From assembly GCA_947044405.1 (NCBI GenBank), contig CAMRHE010000035.1, positions 7,165,501-7,229,500 of the forward strand: a stretch of 64,000 bases of DNA, given 5' to 3'. The notes under the pieces are model-generated. The model had not been told where the DNA came from, did no database searches, and was given only the letters and a program-made list of their open reading frames with translations. This stretch comes from Leptodactylus fallax. Its lineage: Eukaryota > Chordata > Amphibia > Anura > Leptodactylidae. Shown here in pieces: positions 22,062 through 33,187 of the stretch; position 1 is the stretch's first letter; every line of letters begins with the position of its first letter. The translations under genes were made by a program, and so were the position numbers.

Positions 22062-24545
22062 TCTATTGGACTCTTGCAGTGAATGGGAGAGCAGATGCTC
22101 CCATCCTTCACAGACACCCCTACAGTCAGTTTGACTGTGGTCAGACTGAATTCACAGTGTAGGGGAATACACCCGCTTTCTTAGGATTGGTGGCGTGTCT
22201 CAACAGTTAGACCCCAACCAGTCAGCTATGGAAGGGATAAATATTCTTGGTGGAATAACCACTTTCAGTAATCTAGATTTTGTTGTATTGGAGGGTCCCT
22301 GAGATGGCATGGGGTATCAACCCTCCAGCAGGCTGGATGTTATAGATGCTCACATGTAGTCCTGGATGCTCCTGGGCTGGCCGAGATGGAGCAGCAGAAT
22401 GATGGCAGGAAACAGACTCTCAGCCTCTCCGGCCACACTGCATAGGTGCTTCCAAGGCATTGGTGCAGGCACCATGTTGGAATTTTCTGCATGGTAGCTT
22501 GAAGCACCCAAGGCCATCAGGTAATTCTAGATGGTCTGCCCCTGTGAGGGCGCAGGTGGGGTAGAAGAATAGCAGGACAGTCTTTTCTTCTGTTTGTCCA
22601 TAGTGGAAGGTTACAGAGGCCAGTTGAGAGTGTTGTAGCGGCTAGTAAGGGGCTCCAGGGACGGTAGCTGTGTGAAAGCATGTCTTCACTCTGCCATAGC
22701 CAGTACCAATGATAAATTGGGTAATGAATGTGGCATAGAGGTGGCAATACCACAGGAAATAATTAACTGCTTTGCTGCGCTATGGTAAATTTTGTGATGA
22801 ATGTAGTTTAAAAGGGTCACTACCATGGGAAATAATGCAAAAAAAGGTAAACTAAAAATAATAATAATAATGTTTTGGCGCAGAAAAGATGGCACTGGCA
22901 GACCACTTTGTAAAGATCAGTGCTGTGCAATTTCACAGAATTGTCACTTCTGTACAGACGGAGCATACTGTCAATGACTCCTTCAATCTCTCCCTATATC
23001 CATCTCTCTTAATTTAATCTATCTAATGTATTCTCTTCTCCTCAAAGTCCACTATTTCCTCGCCTATATCTCTCTATATTTTTTGTAGTATTGTAATTTT
23101 TCTCGATTTTTGCACCTCCCTCTGTGACTGAGATCTTTTCTCTGCTCTTTCTGCATTTATCTCCACAAAATTTGCCTGGGTGTTTTCTTATATAGTGCCT
23201 ATGATAGCATTAGTGACCTTTCAACCACAAATCCTCATCATTGGCTAAGCGGCTGATGTAAGGAATTATTGGAAAGCTCCTCTGATTCACAGATCATGGG
23301 ATCCTCCTGCTATCTGTCTCCTCCTCATGTTTCATGTGGAGGTTTTTTTTTTTTTGCATGTTTCCCAAAAATGAGTTACAAACGATCAGTTTAATTGGAA
23401 ACAGACATTTACATAGACGGGGCTTCTTACAGAAAAAGTAGTAAGACTATGGACCTGCCATAGGATGTTGTGATGGCTGACAACTTAAAAAGCGGACTGG
23501 AAGCCTTTCTTAAAAGTACAAATATCACAGGTTATGCAAACTAGAATTTTGGGATTGAACATTGATCTAGAGATTTTAGCCATATTTGGAGTTGGGAAGA
23601 AAAGCCAGAAAATGGTGCAGATTATCCCACTAAAGGCATAAAATTTTCTGACTTTAGGGTAGTTGAAAATGCACCAAATTTACCAAGAGGCTTACTCCAA
23701 CAATCTCTGTTTAAAGACTGGCATGCAAAAACACCAGTGCTAATAATTTTGCCCCAAATGTGCTTTTAATTTTTCCATCGATTTTTAGATCACACAGCTG
23801 ACAAGAAAAAAGTCTGGCACCATTTATTAACAGCAGTAACAGCACATTAGACATGATTTAAGATTTATCTACATGTAGAAACAATCCATTCAGTATGAAA
23901 TAGAAACTGTATATGTATTAGCAAGAATCATAAAATGCAAAGTGACGCATGATGCATGCTGAAGCAATATATCTGAATCCTCTGCTGTAGGGAATGACAG
24001 AACGAAATCTCATCAGATGTAATGTCATATTTTTCCCAGATACCTTAATTCTGCACCTGTTTCATTGATTTGCATGGTAATTTGGCATTCACAGCAAGAT
24101 ACATGCCAGCTTTCATCCTTGTTGCTTTTATGGCTACTAACATATGGGATAAAGTGTTTAATTTTCATCCACATTTATTGTCAGCTAGTGATATTTTAAT
24201 GTAAAATGTATTTTGAGAATAATAACTTTTAAAGTTTGTAGAAGTAGCTGTGTAAGCCAGCATTTTTCCTTTGCTTACATTAAGAGCAAAAAAATCAACA
24301 TAGATGCAAAAATCCTAACATTTAACAGATGGTACTAGATAGAGTGACATGGTAAATGACTGTCGGTTTTGTAGAAACTTACTGAAATAAATGTGTGTAC
24401 TGTAAAGTCCAGTGTTTGAATATATTGAAATTGTATTTTTTTTCATAATAATTTTCAAAATTATATATATCTTTTTGTACAAACAGAATAAGGTGTCGAC
24501 GGTTTCAGGTTGGTTTCTCGCGGCAGCAATACGGACACTTAATTA
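22062..24545. other. No feature identified
   Basis: AT-rich sequence with a small (ATA)n at 22856-22871. No ORF with family resemblance on either strand, and no terminal repeats were found. Confidence 0.5.
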
Positions 24546-24767
24546 CAGTTGTGCTAAAAAGTTTACATACCCCTGGAGATTCTTTGGTTTTTTGTCCTTT
24601 TTTCAGAGAATATGAATGATAACACAAAAACTTTTTCTCCACTCATGGTTAGTGGTTGGTTGAAGCCATTTATTGTCAAACTTCTGTGTTTTCTCTTTTT
24701 AAATCATAATGACAACCAAATACATCAAAATGACCCTGTTGAAAAGATCACATACCCCAGTTCTTAA

Positions 24768-25206
24768 AGGGAGTCTATCATTAAAAAAAAACCCTTTTAA
24801 GCTAATGGCATGTTGGAATGGCCTTTAAAAAGGCCATTCTTCTACTACCTTTCATTGTTGTCTTCTCCCAGCCGTTTCTGTAAAAATCAGTTTCTTCAAT
24901 TATGTAAATGATCCTCACGGAGCACCCGGGGCATTCCTCCTTGGTAGCAAGCACCCACCTCTATCTTATTTCTTCTACTTTCTCTGACGCAGAGCTGGAC
25001 CACCGCGATGACGCGGGTGGGTGCTCGCTACCAAGGAGGAATGCCCCGGGTGCTCTGTGAGGATCATTTCCATAATTGTAGAAACAGATTTTTACAGAAA
25101 TGGTTGGGAGAAGACAACAATGAAAGGTAGGAGAAGAATGGCCTTTTTAAAGGCCATTGCAACGTGCCATTAGCTTAAAAGTGTTTTTTTTAATGATAGA
25201 TTATCT
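24768..25206. mobile_element. Foldback MITE nested in the Tc1 element
   Basis: Almost the whole element is an inverted repeat with arms of about 190 bp. For example, CACCCGGGGCATTCCTCCTT in the left arm pairs with its inverse at 25034-25055, and AAAGGCCATTCTTCT with AGAAGAATGGCCTTT. It is flanked by TTAA (24764-24767) on the left and a mutated TTGA (25207-25210) on the right. The transcript would form a long hairpin. A piggyBac-type origin is inferred from TTAA only. Confidence 0.8.
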
Positions 25207-26085
25207 TTGATACTGTGTATTGCCCCCTCTAACATCAATGACAGCTTGAAGTCTTCTATTGTAGTTGTGGATGAGGTTCTTTATTTTCTCAGATGGTAAA
25301 ACTGCCCATTCTTCTTGGCAAAAAGTCTCCACTTCCTGTAAATTCCTGGGCTGTCTTGCATGTATTGCGTGCTTGAGATCTCCCCAGAGTGGCTCAATGA
25401 TATTGAGGTCAGGAGACTGAGATGGCCACTCCAGAACCTTCCCTTTTTTCTGCTGTAGCCAATGACAGGTCAACTTGGCCTTGTGTTTTGGATTGTTGTC
25501 ATGTTGGAACGTCCAAGTATGTCCCATGCACAGCTTCCTGGCTGATAAGTGCAAATTTGCCTCCAGTATTTGCTGATAACGTGCTGCATTCATCTTTCCT
25601 TCAACTTTGACCAAGTTTCTGGTGCCTTGGAAGCTCACACATCCCCACATCATCAGTGATCCACCTCCGTGCTTTACAGTAGGAATGGTGTTCCTTTCAT
25701 CATAGGCCTTGTTGACACCTCTCCAAATGTAACGTTAATGGTTGTGGCCAAAAAGTTCGATTTTTGTCTCATCACTCCAAATTACCTTGTTCCAGAAGTT
25801 TTGAGGCTTGTCTCTGTGCTGTTTGGCGTATTGAAGGCGAGATCCTTTGTGGCATTTGAACAGTAATAGCTTTCTTCTGGCAACTCACCCAGGCAGCCCA
25901 TTTTTCTTCAAGTGTCTCCATATTGTGCATCTTGAAACAGCCACACCGATAGTTTTCAGAAAGTCCTGTGTTTCAGCTGATGTCATGTGTGGGTTTTTCT
26001 TGAACATCCTGAACAATTTTCCGGGCAGTTGTGGCCGAAATTTTGGTTGGTATATCTGACTGTGGTTTGGTTTCTGGGCATGTTA
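25201..26085 (-). pseudogene. Tc1 transposase, broken
   Basis: The C-terminal 150 codons (25653-25201) are open and hold the DDE_3 core: FQHDNNPKHKA (second Asp) and DLNIIEPLWGDLK (Glu). The N-terminal half (26085-25654) is readable only in pieces: a helix-turn-helix-like stretch (TKISATTARKIVQDVQ), IWSDETKIELFG (first Asp), and stops or frameshifts, including a TAA just after GHNH. The frame ends at TAA 25203-25201, which lies inside the inserted foldback, so the natural C-terminus has been replaced. It is inactive as written. Confidence 0.88.
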
Positions 26086-26401
26086 TCAGGCCAAAATCAC
26101 CAGGGTATGTGAACTTTTGAACAGGGTCATTTTGATGTTTTTGGTTGTCATTATGATTTTAAAAGAGAAAACACAGAAGTTTGACAATAAATGGCTTCAA
26201 CCAACCACTAACCATGAGTGGAGAAATAGTTTTTGTGTTATCATTCATATTCTCTGAAAAAAGGCCAAAAAAACAAAAAATCTGCCAGGGTATGTAAACT
26301 TTTTAGCACAATTGTACATAGTATGGTTGAAAAAAGACATATGTTCATTATGTTAAACCAGGGGATGGGAAAGGGCATGACATTCTATGCATTTCCATAA
26401 C

Positions 26402-26585
26402 CATCAATGCTACTTTTCTCTAAAAAGGTATCTAATCCTTTTTTTGAAGCTGTCAGCTGTGACTGCTGTGACCAGCAGAATAGGCTATTCCACAGATTTA
26501 CAATCTTTACAGTGAAGAGACCTTGCTGGCTCTTAAGATTAAACCTTTTTTTCTGTAGACGGAAGGAGTGCCCCCTTGTCTTTTG
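26402..26585 (-). pseudogene. CR1/L2-type LINE ORF2, C-terminal fragment
   Basis: The minus-strand frame reads QKTRGHSFRLQKKRFNLKSQ and then GLFTVKIVNLWNSL...TASKKGLDTFLEK. The order TRGH...F(T/S)...IVNLWNSL...FK..LD is the typical end of CR1/L2/Rex1-type reverse transcriptases, just before the 3' UTR. It is open for about 60 codons. Nothing upstream of the element was recognised, so it is a 5'-truncated copy. Confidence 0.75.
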
Positions 26586-26999
26586 AGGGGATTTTACACA
26601 AACATGTTATGGTTTTGCTCAGTTTTACAGGAACAGGCTTACTATAGATAACCATAAAGTTTTAGGGTGATGTAAATCTGTTTCAGAAGGTCTAGGTACA
26701 GTGGTTGTATTATGGTTAATAAAATAGTACACTATTTTGATACTGTGATACTTAGGACTCAGCACACTGGCACAAAGACTGTACAGCATCTTTGGTATAG
26801 AGTTCATGCACTTCTGTTCAGGCTCTACTGGTCACTGTGTGTTCAGAGTACTGTACATTTTTACATATGGGTCTGATACTGCATGCTTTTTTTCATGCTT
26901 TTGCCTGCAAGTTTGCATTTTGAAAGCCTTATTACAACTCTGTACAAAAGAAAGCATTAATACGGTTGTGTTCATGAGCCCTTAGTTTAATATTCTAAC
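26586..26999. other. No feature identified
   Basis: AT-rich spacer between the LINE fragment and the hAT-type MITE. Confidence 0.5.
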
Positions 27000-27675
27000 T
27001 AGAGATGGGTGAATCGACTTGTATCCAGCAGGGTTTGATCTGAATATTCCAAATTGTTTTTTTTTTTTTTTTATGAAACTGGACAAATGGAGATTCATCT
27101 CAGGCAAACTGAAATGGCTGCCGCATTATACTCAGGGGTCTCCAGAGTATAATAAGTGGAGCCCCAGTGGAAGTGACAAAAATAAAAAACATTCATACTC
27201 ACTTTCTGTTACTTCTTTTGGGCTTCCTCGCAGTGCCTGGCATTCACCTGTGACCTCATGCACCTGGGGTCACCGCAGTCGTATGTCACATGGGCATGCC
27301 AAGCCTGTGACTGGAGTGCATGACGTCAAAAAGTGCCAGACTTCTTTGACGAGGTGTAGACAGAGCGCCAGATACTGCGAGGAGGCGCAAAAGAGGTAAG
27401 GGTGTTAAGGTGAGTATGAATGTTTATTTTATTGTTTTACAACTCGCCTGGGCCTCCACCTATTTATATTCTGGGGTCACTTTCACTTTGACATAACTTC
27501 AGCTGTGTTTGCCTTACAGAGCTAAAAATTGGATAGATGGGTTTCTAGTAGCCTTAAGAGTGTTCTACACTATGTTTTAAGCCATTTTAAGGTGTGATTC
27601 GTAACATATTTGTTCGTCTCAAAACTAATTTTGGGCCCGAAATGAAACGAATCTTGAGAGGTTTGCCCATCTCTA
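27000..27675. mobile_element. hAT-type MITE, longer old copy
   Basis: Left end TAGAGATGGGTGAATC; right end, read inverted, TAGAGATGGGCAAACC. The 8-mers outside (ATTCTAAC and AAACAGAA) do not match, so no target duplication survives. The middle contains the dispersed AGTATAATA...CATACTCAC block (27126-27200) and a GTGAGTATGAATG inverse (27410-27424), so the core is itself a foldback. Confidence 0.65.
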
Positions 27676-29204
27676 AAACAGAACTGGTCTAGTTAGCTGC
27701 AGCCTACCTGTACGTTATAGATTTCCTCTTTATAAGACAAAAGTTCATTGTTTATAATTTTAGATCTCTGAATTTAAAGTTCATTTGTTTTCTCAGGTTA
27801 ATTCTGATGCTATTTTTATCATAAATATCCATTTCCATACATGCAACATGCACTTACACGCCTGGGAATGATATCAATGAGCTTATTAATGGTTGTCTGA
27901 GGAATGTTATGCCACACCAAATGCACTTTGCCATGCAAACCATCAAGATTGGCTACTGGCAGCTCTCTTTGCAATTGCTGACTAATAACCTTCCCAGATG
28001 CGCTTGATAGGAAGACTTTGCAGGCCATAGTAGCACATTAAGGACATGCAGACTGCTCCCCATAGCATGAGAAACATGCAGCCTGTTATTTTCCTGTTGA
28101 AAAACAGCTTCTGGGGGGTTGGGGGGGGTTGCTAGCTATGAGCCTAAACAAACGTGTTCTCCTAGAGCTCCTGCAAACGCAGCATTATGTTCTGTACCAT
28201 TCTGTCTTGTCTGTGGTGTATTGGGGTTGAATCCACTACCCCTTGCTGATGAGTGACCTCTGCCTGCTGGGGTTTAATAAATATTCTGCAGATCCTGCTG
28301 CTATAACACAGGTGCCTCAGCCCTCAGCACATGCAGAGGGCCTCTGGACCTGCAGCCATTTGCTGCACTATATTCCCGACTGGGCCTTCCCCTCTTCTCC
28401 GTTGTCATCTTCCATACAAAGTTTCTGCCCTGGACATCTGCAGCCCAACGCAGTGAAGCATAGCACAGCAGGGATTCGTTACCACTGATAAACACACATA
28501 AATCCACCATTTTGGAGTCTCTTCATTCCTGTGGCGACCTCGGCACCACTAACATCTACAGAACTCATGGCATCCCCCAGGAGTCGAGGCCCCCACTATA
28601 ATTAGGTACAGAGAGTACTCTCCTGGCAGAAAGGAGAGAAAGGAAAGGAGGACCTAGGACATTGTACGGGTGCTGCTCAGACTGTATTGTGCCGTTTGCC
28701 AAACCCCTCTGTGGCTAGTCTGGGAGTGATCTCCTTTACCTCCTTCCTGTGCTAGGGGCTTTCTCCCCTAAGTGACACCCTCCTCATCTCCCTGGCTGAG
28801 GTCCAACCTACCTGCCTGGCCTGCGGTACAGCATTTCTCCACACCAACAGTGTGTGTGCCCTAACCATTCATGGACAACCCCCCAAGTCTATGGCACAAG
28901 CAAGCTACTGCTAAGTAAAAAAGAAATGTTCAGTGCAGTGCAGGTCAACTGTGCCAACCTCCAATCGTGCCTTGTACCCGTTTAATAACCCAACACTAAT
29001 ACAGTTACTGTGTTTTGTTTTATACAATTGTTTGGAGACTCTGCAACATATACTTAATCTACGCATGTGATTCTGGAAGCCATATCTGAAGGGAGACCTA
29101 GCTATTTAGGCAGTTAGCTCCTGGGGAGGTGTACCTACCTCCCTTCTGGGTACTTTCAGTTATTATAAACTCTACTGACCAGCTACGATTTGGACAGATC
29201 ATGG
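27676..29204. other. No gene identified; weak transposase-like ORF at 27819-28028 (minus)
   Basis: The 69-codon minus-strand ORF contains HNIPQTTINKLIDIIPRRVSACC, faintly like the end of a Tc1-family transposase (IPQ..I..LI..MPRR). No TIRs were found around it. The rest shows no recognisable element. Confidence 0.35.
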
Positions 29205-29212
29205 GTTATTGC

Positions 29213-29627
29213 TAGAGATGAGTGAATTGATTCTGCAGAAATGGAATTCGATCCAAATTTCAGGAAAGCTTTGATTCGCCACTATTCCGGATTTCCTGAT
29301 GCTTCGCGGTAACAAATATTTAGTAAGGACCTTTGTGACATCAGATGGTCACATGATGTTCTCTAGTGATGTGATTAGGTAGGCGTGTCTTTGCTTGTTA
29401 GCAGATCCTTCCACATGAATAAAACTTGTTCGTGCTGGAGAGAGAGAGAGACATGACCACGGCACCCAAGGGCTTCCGCCATTTTGCTGCCCACCCACCC
29501 ACTTCGGCTCTCTGCAGCCTGGAAATAGATGTTTATTCACTGTGAAGTAATTTGGATCGAAACAAATTTTTTTGGAACTTCGAATCGAACTTCCGGATCA
29601 AACTTTTGAGAAATTCGCTCATCTCTA
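29213..29627. mobile_element. hAT MITE with exact 8-bp target duplication
   Basis: The ends are TAGAGATGAGTGAATT and, inverted, TAGAGATGAGCGAATT. The target duplication GTTATTGC is identical on both sides (29205-29212 and 29628-29635). About 110 bp at the left end and 65 bp at the right end match the termini of the large hAT element at 55870-63592 (for example GGATTTCCTGA/C and CAAACTTTTGAGAAATTCGC). It has no coding capacity, so it is a deletion derivative moved in trans. Confidence 0.92.
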
Positions 29628-29774
29628 GTTATTGCTGTAGGATGAAAGAATGGCATTGTGGTGGACAAGCTACTTTCGGGGATTGGAGGTGCAGGCCCCA
29701 CCCCCATCATTCCCCAGATCAAGTGACTGAACCCGCTCTAGACCCACCATCCACGTAATCTGGATACGCAGAGG

Positions 29775-30520
29775 ATGCTGCTAGTGATTGAACAGTGTCA
29801 AGCTGCCTTGACTAAAAAAGTGGATATTTCCTTTTCACAGCAAGATACCCAACACACTAGGGAGAGACTTACTGAGGTGGAACAGCGAGTAAGTGACATG
29901 GAAAACAGACAGACCCCTTATACAAAGAATGTAAAACCAAGAAAATACATGATGCAATGTTCACTTTATGGGTCTCCCTGAACGTGCAGAGAGTCCAAAC
30001 CCAGCCTTATTCCTGAAGGATCTCCTCACTCAGTCTTGCAGGAGAGAGCTCTCCTTTGTTTGCCATGGAGAGGGATCATCACATCCTGTCTAAACTCCTC
30101 CTGGGGTCCCCCAATATACCTTCTTAGCCAAGTTCAAAAACTACAGGGATAGAGAAGCAGTCCTACACCTATCATGTGAGAAAGGTCTCTTGCATGTTGA
30201 AAATGTTAAGGTTTGAACATGTCGGCTCCATGATGTGGAACTGAAATATACCATGTTCTACCACTCTAGGAAATGTGTCACTGATAATGGTCAATCTAGA
30301 TTCTTTGACTCTCCAGAGGATGTGTTGGCATGGCTTTACACTTGACGCCCACCCACTGATGGATTCCCATGTAGGGAATAAAGCCCTCTCTTTGAATTTA
30401 CCTGTTGGACTGCTATGGGCTATGCTCCACAATTTGGTGGAGGGTGTCGGTTTGGATGATGTGTTGAGACGTCTACACCCAGACATCCAAGCTTACTCAT
30501 GTTTCTCCTCGTAATACTTA
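29775..30520 (+). pseudogene. L1 ORF1 remnant
   Basis: The first 68 codons are open and contain a coiled-coil-like stretch (RERLTEVEQRVSDMENRQ), as in L1 ORF1 proteins. After a frameshift, GLPERAESPNPALFLKDLL matches the start of the RNA-recognition domain, and TFLAKFKNYRDREAVLHLSC matches the conserved segment further on. Many stops follow. It once encoded the trimeric RNA-binding chaperone of L1. Confidence 0.78.
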
Positions 30521-30560
30521 ATGTCTAATGGTCTATTGGTCTATGTCTCCTACTACCTTA

Positions 30561-31192
30561 CAGTGGGGAAAAAAGTATATAGTCAGCCACCAATTGTGCA
30601 AGTTCTCCCACTTAAAAAGATGAGAGGCCTGTAATTGACATCATAGGTAGACCTCAACTATGAGAGACAAAATGAGAAAACATATGTCTTCCATTTTCTA
30701 ATTATTGCTCCCATAGTTGATTTCTTCACACCAAGCTGCTTCCCTATTGCAGATTCAGTCTTTCCAGCCTGGTGCAGGTCTACAATTTTGTTTCTGGTGT
30801 CCTTCCACAGCTCTTTGGTCTTCACCATAGTGGAGTTTGGAGTGTGACTGTTTGAGGTTGTGGACAGGTGTCTTTTATACTGATAACAATGTCAAACAGA
30901 TGCCATTACTACAGGTAATGAGTGGAGGACAGAGGAGCCTCTTAAAGAAGAAGTTACAGGTCTGTGAGAGCCAGAAATCTTGCTGGTTTGTAGGTGACCA
31001 AATACTTATTTTCCACCATAATTTGCAAATAAATTCTTAAAAAATCAGACAATGTGATTTTCTGGATTTGTTTTCTCATTTTGTCTCTCATAGTTGAGGT
31101 CTACCTATGATGTCAATTACAGGCTTCTCTCATCTTTTTAAGTGGGAGAACTTGCACAATTTGTGGCTGACTAAATACTTTTTTCCCCACTG
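30561..31192. mobile_element. Tc1/mariner-type MITE with about 120-bp TIRs
   Basis: Left end CAGTGGGGAAAAAAGTATAT; right end inverted CAGTGGGGAAAAAAGTATTT; TA on both sides (30559-30560 and 31193-31194). The TIRs match over about 120 bp, through TGAGAGACAAAATGAGAAAA. The interior carries the reverse complement of part of a transposase gene (near 30720-30830), with no full ORF. This terminal type is common in fish and amphibians. Confidence 0.88.
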
Positions 31193-31194
31193 TA

Positions 31195-31830
31195 TATCAC
31201 TGAGGTGTCCTAACTCTCTCAATCAGGTTATCCTATCTATTATCCACCAAGACCAGAATGGCTTCTTGCGAGGCTGGTCAACTGCCCATAACCTTCGGCA
31301 TCTTTTTATGAATACTCAAATGGAGCATGAGGGATGTGGACTGAGGGTCTTGGTCTCATTGGCCATCAAACCTCTCACTCAGCTGCTGTGGCTCTCCCCA
31401 GGCTCTTCCCAGGTGCGTGTGGTCTAATAAGGGGAAATGTGAGGGAAACCATTAACTTATATGCAGACGATATTCTGCTCTACTTAGAGGACTCTAAGAT
31501 GCCTCTATGACAGAGAAGAAGACTTATTGAAGAATTCAGGTCCCATAAATTGGTCAAAATCTCACATTCTGCCACTAGATGTCACCATTCTGTCTGAGAC
31601 CACAGCGAGTCAGCTGCTTCAACTGTCCTTGGAAATTACCTACCTTCGGGTTAAAGTTACTACATGGACCTCGGATTATTACACTTAGATTAAATTCTTC
31701 ATCTCTTTCCCTGCTCATGTCTGGTCAAGAAATTACTTTATGACTTAATTCAATCTCATAAATATATCCCTACTTGATTTTCTCATAAGCTTCATCGTAT
31801 TGTGGTCATTTTCATTTTAGGTAACAAGTA
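31195..31830 (+). pseudogene. L1 ORF2 reverse-transcriptase remnant
   Basis: IHQDQNGFLRGWSTAHNLRH corresponds to the conserved H.DQ.GF..GR.T..N.R motif of L1 reverse transcriptase, and LYADDILLYLED (YADD at 31460-31471) to the catalytic motif. The region between them that should carry the first catalytic Asp is shortened and frameshifted, and stops are frequent afterwards. It is inactive. Confidence 0.8.
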
Positions 31831-31889
31831 GGCCAGAATAGTCTTCCATCTATTGTTTCGGTGACAGGTACTATTGGGCAGCTCAGCTG

Positions 31890-32060
31890 TCTCACCTTTT
31901 TATTATTATTATTATTATTATTGTTTATTTATAAAGCACCATTAATTCCATGATGCTTTACATTTGAGGGTTTACATATGGTACACAAGATATACAAGAC
32001 AAGTATAATACTAACAGTGTCCACTGATTTTAGAGATTTTTGCACTAAATGTCATGTTAA
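31890..32060. repeat. (ATT)n tract and adjoining short interspersed fragment
   Basis: (TTA)n at about 31899-31922, followed by TTTATTTATAAAGCACCATT and TTCCATGATGCTTTACAT, a tail often seen in frog interspersed repeats. The class is not certain. Confidence 0.5.
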
Positions 32061-32386
32061 TAAGCCCTAAAACTTGCTTTTTATAGAAACAGAGCTATAT
32101 CCTTCTACCATGGACAGGATTTTCCTGGCCAAACTATTTACAGTGCCAGGAAAACTGTTTTTGGGATTTCCTAAACCCCATGCTCTGAGATTGGATACCG
32201 TCAGTCAGTACTGATTTGCCCCTTAATAAATAGTTATATAAACATGTAAACACACTGAATTTTGCCATGGTGGGACTATTAAAGAATTATCTTATATTAT
32301 CTTATGTAGACAAGGAGGTAAAATTTTGGAGCAACTGGGGTAGATGGATGGGTTTCCCTAGCACCCTCCCTCTCCATCTGTTTATA

Positions 32387-32931
32387 CAGTGTCCATATTA
32401 GGACATCCTCAGATATCAGTGTCAAACATCAGATTAATTGCAGTTTACAACAGTGATACCTGACTTTGATACCTTACTCTGATACCTGACTTTGATACCT
32501 GACTTTGATTCTGACATCTGACTTTGTTACCTGACTTTGATTCTGATACCTGACTTTGATTCTGACACCTGACTTTGATACCTGACTTTGATTCTGACAA
32601 CTGACTTTGATACCGACACCTGACTTTGATTCTGACACCTGACTTTGATTCCGACACCAAGACAATTATATTTACGCAAAGTCAAGTGTCAGAGTCAAAG
32701 TCAGGTATCAAAGTCAGTTGTCAGAATCAAAGTCAGGTATCAAAGTCAGGTGTCAGAATCAAAGTCAGGTATCAGAATCAAAGTCAGGTATCAAAGTCAG
32801 GTGTCAGAATCAAAGTCAGGTATCAAAGTCAGGTATCAGAGTAAGGTATCAAAGTCAGGTATCACTGTTGTAAACTGCAATTAATCTGATGTTTGACACT
32901 GATATCTGAGGATGTCCTAATATGGACACTG
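32387..32931. mobile_element. 545-bp foldback with minisatellite arms
   Basis: Unique arms of about 65 bp start CAGTGTCCATATTAGGACAT on the left and are repeated inverted on the right, flanked by TA (32385-32386 and 32932-32933). Inside, both arms are minisatellites of GATACCTGACTTT/GATTCTGACA units, and of their inverse on the right, meeting near 32660-32690. The whole element can form one hairpin. It interrupts the L1 remnant. The TA duplication suggests Tc1/mariner mobilisation. Confidence 0.88.
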
Positions 32932-33187
32932 TATGTTTATGCTCAGCCACCACTGAATTAGTAGATAGACTTTCTCATAAGGGACTAATGAAGGTTTCCT
33001 TTTCCTCACCTAACCAAGGTAGACAGGGTATGGGTGCACCAATTGAGGGAATATCGAAGGTTATTTGTTCTACTTTTTGTATTGTATGTTTCCGCACCTA
33101 CTCCTATGCAGGAATAAGATCGATGCCATACTTTTTACCATCTTGCATTTATCCTAAATAAATTATTGTTGATTAAAAAAAAAAAAA

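Larger units (their letters stand above)
24546..26314 (-). mobile_element. Tc1-like transposon with long TIRs, interrupted by a foldback
   Basis: The ends are CAGTTGTGCTAAAAAGTTTA (left) and the inverse CAATTGTGCTAAAAAGTTTA (right), flanked by TA (24544-24545 and 26315-26316). The TIRs are about 215 bp, including matching GGTTAGTGGTTGGTTGAAGC blocks. The transposase lies on the minus strand. A TTAA-type foldback (24768-25206) is inserted between the transposase and the left TIR. TA target duplication and long TIRs are typical of vertebrate Tc1 elements. Confidence 0.92.
29770..33187 (+). mobile_element. Decayed L1-like LINE with nested insertions
   Basis: Plus-strand remnants of ORF1 (29775-30520) and ORF2 (31195-31480 and onwards) are followed by AATAAA and a poly-A tail (33174-33187). 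A Tc1-type MITE (30561-31192) separates the ORF1 and ORF2 remains, and a TA-flanked foldback (32387-32931) interrupts the ORF2 3' part. ORF2 has lost its endonuclease and most of the RT. The 5' end is not defined; the hAT MITE lies just upstream. Confidence 0.75.

Noticed and set aside
27819..28028. Tc1-like C-terminal peptide (IPQTTINKLIDIIPRR)
   Set aside because: Similarity is limited to one short motif, and no catalytic motif or TIR is nearby; kept only as a weak note.
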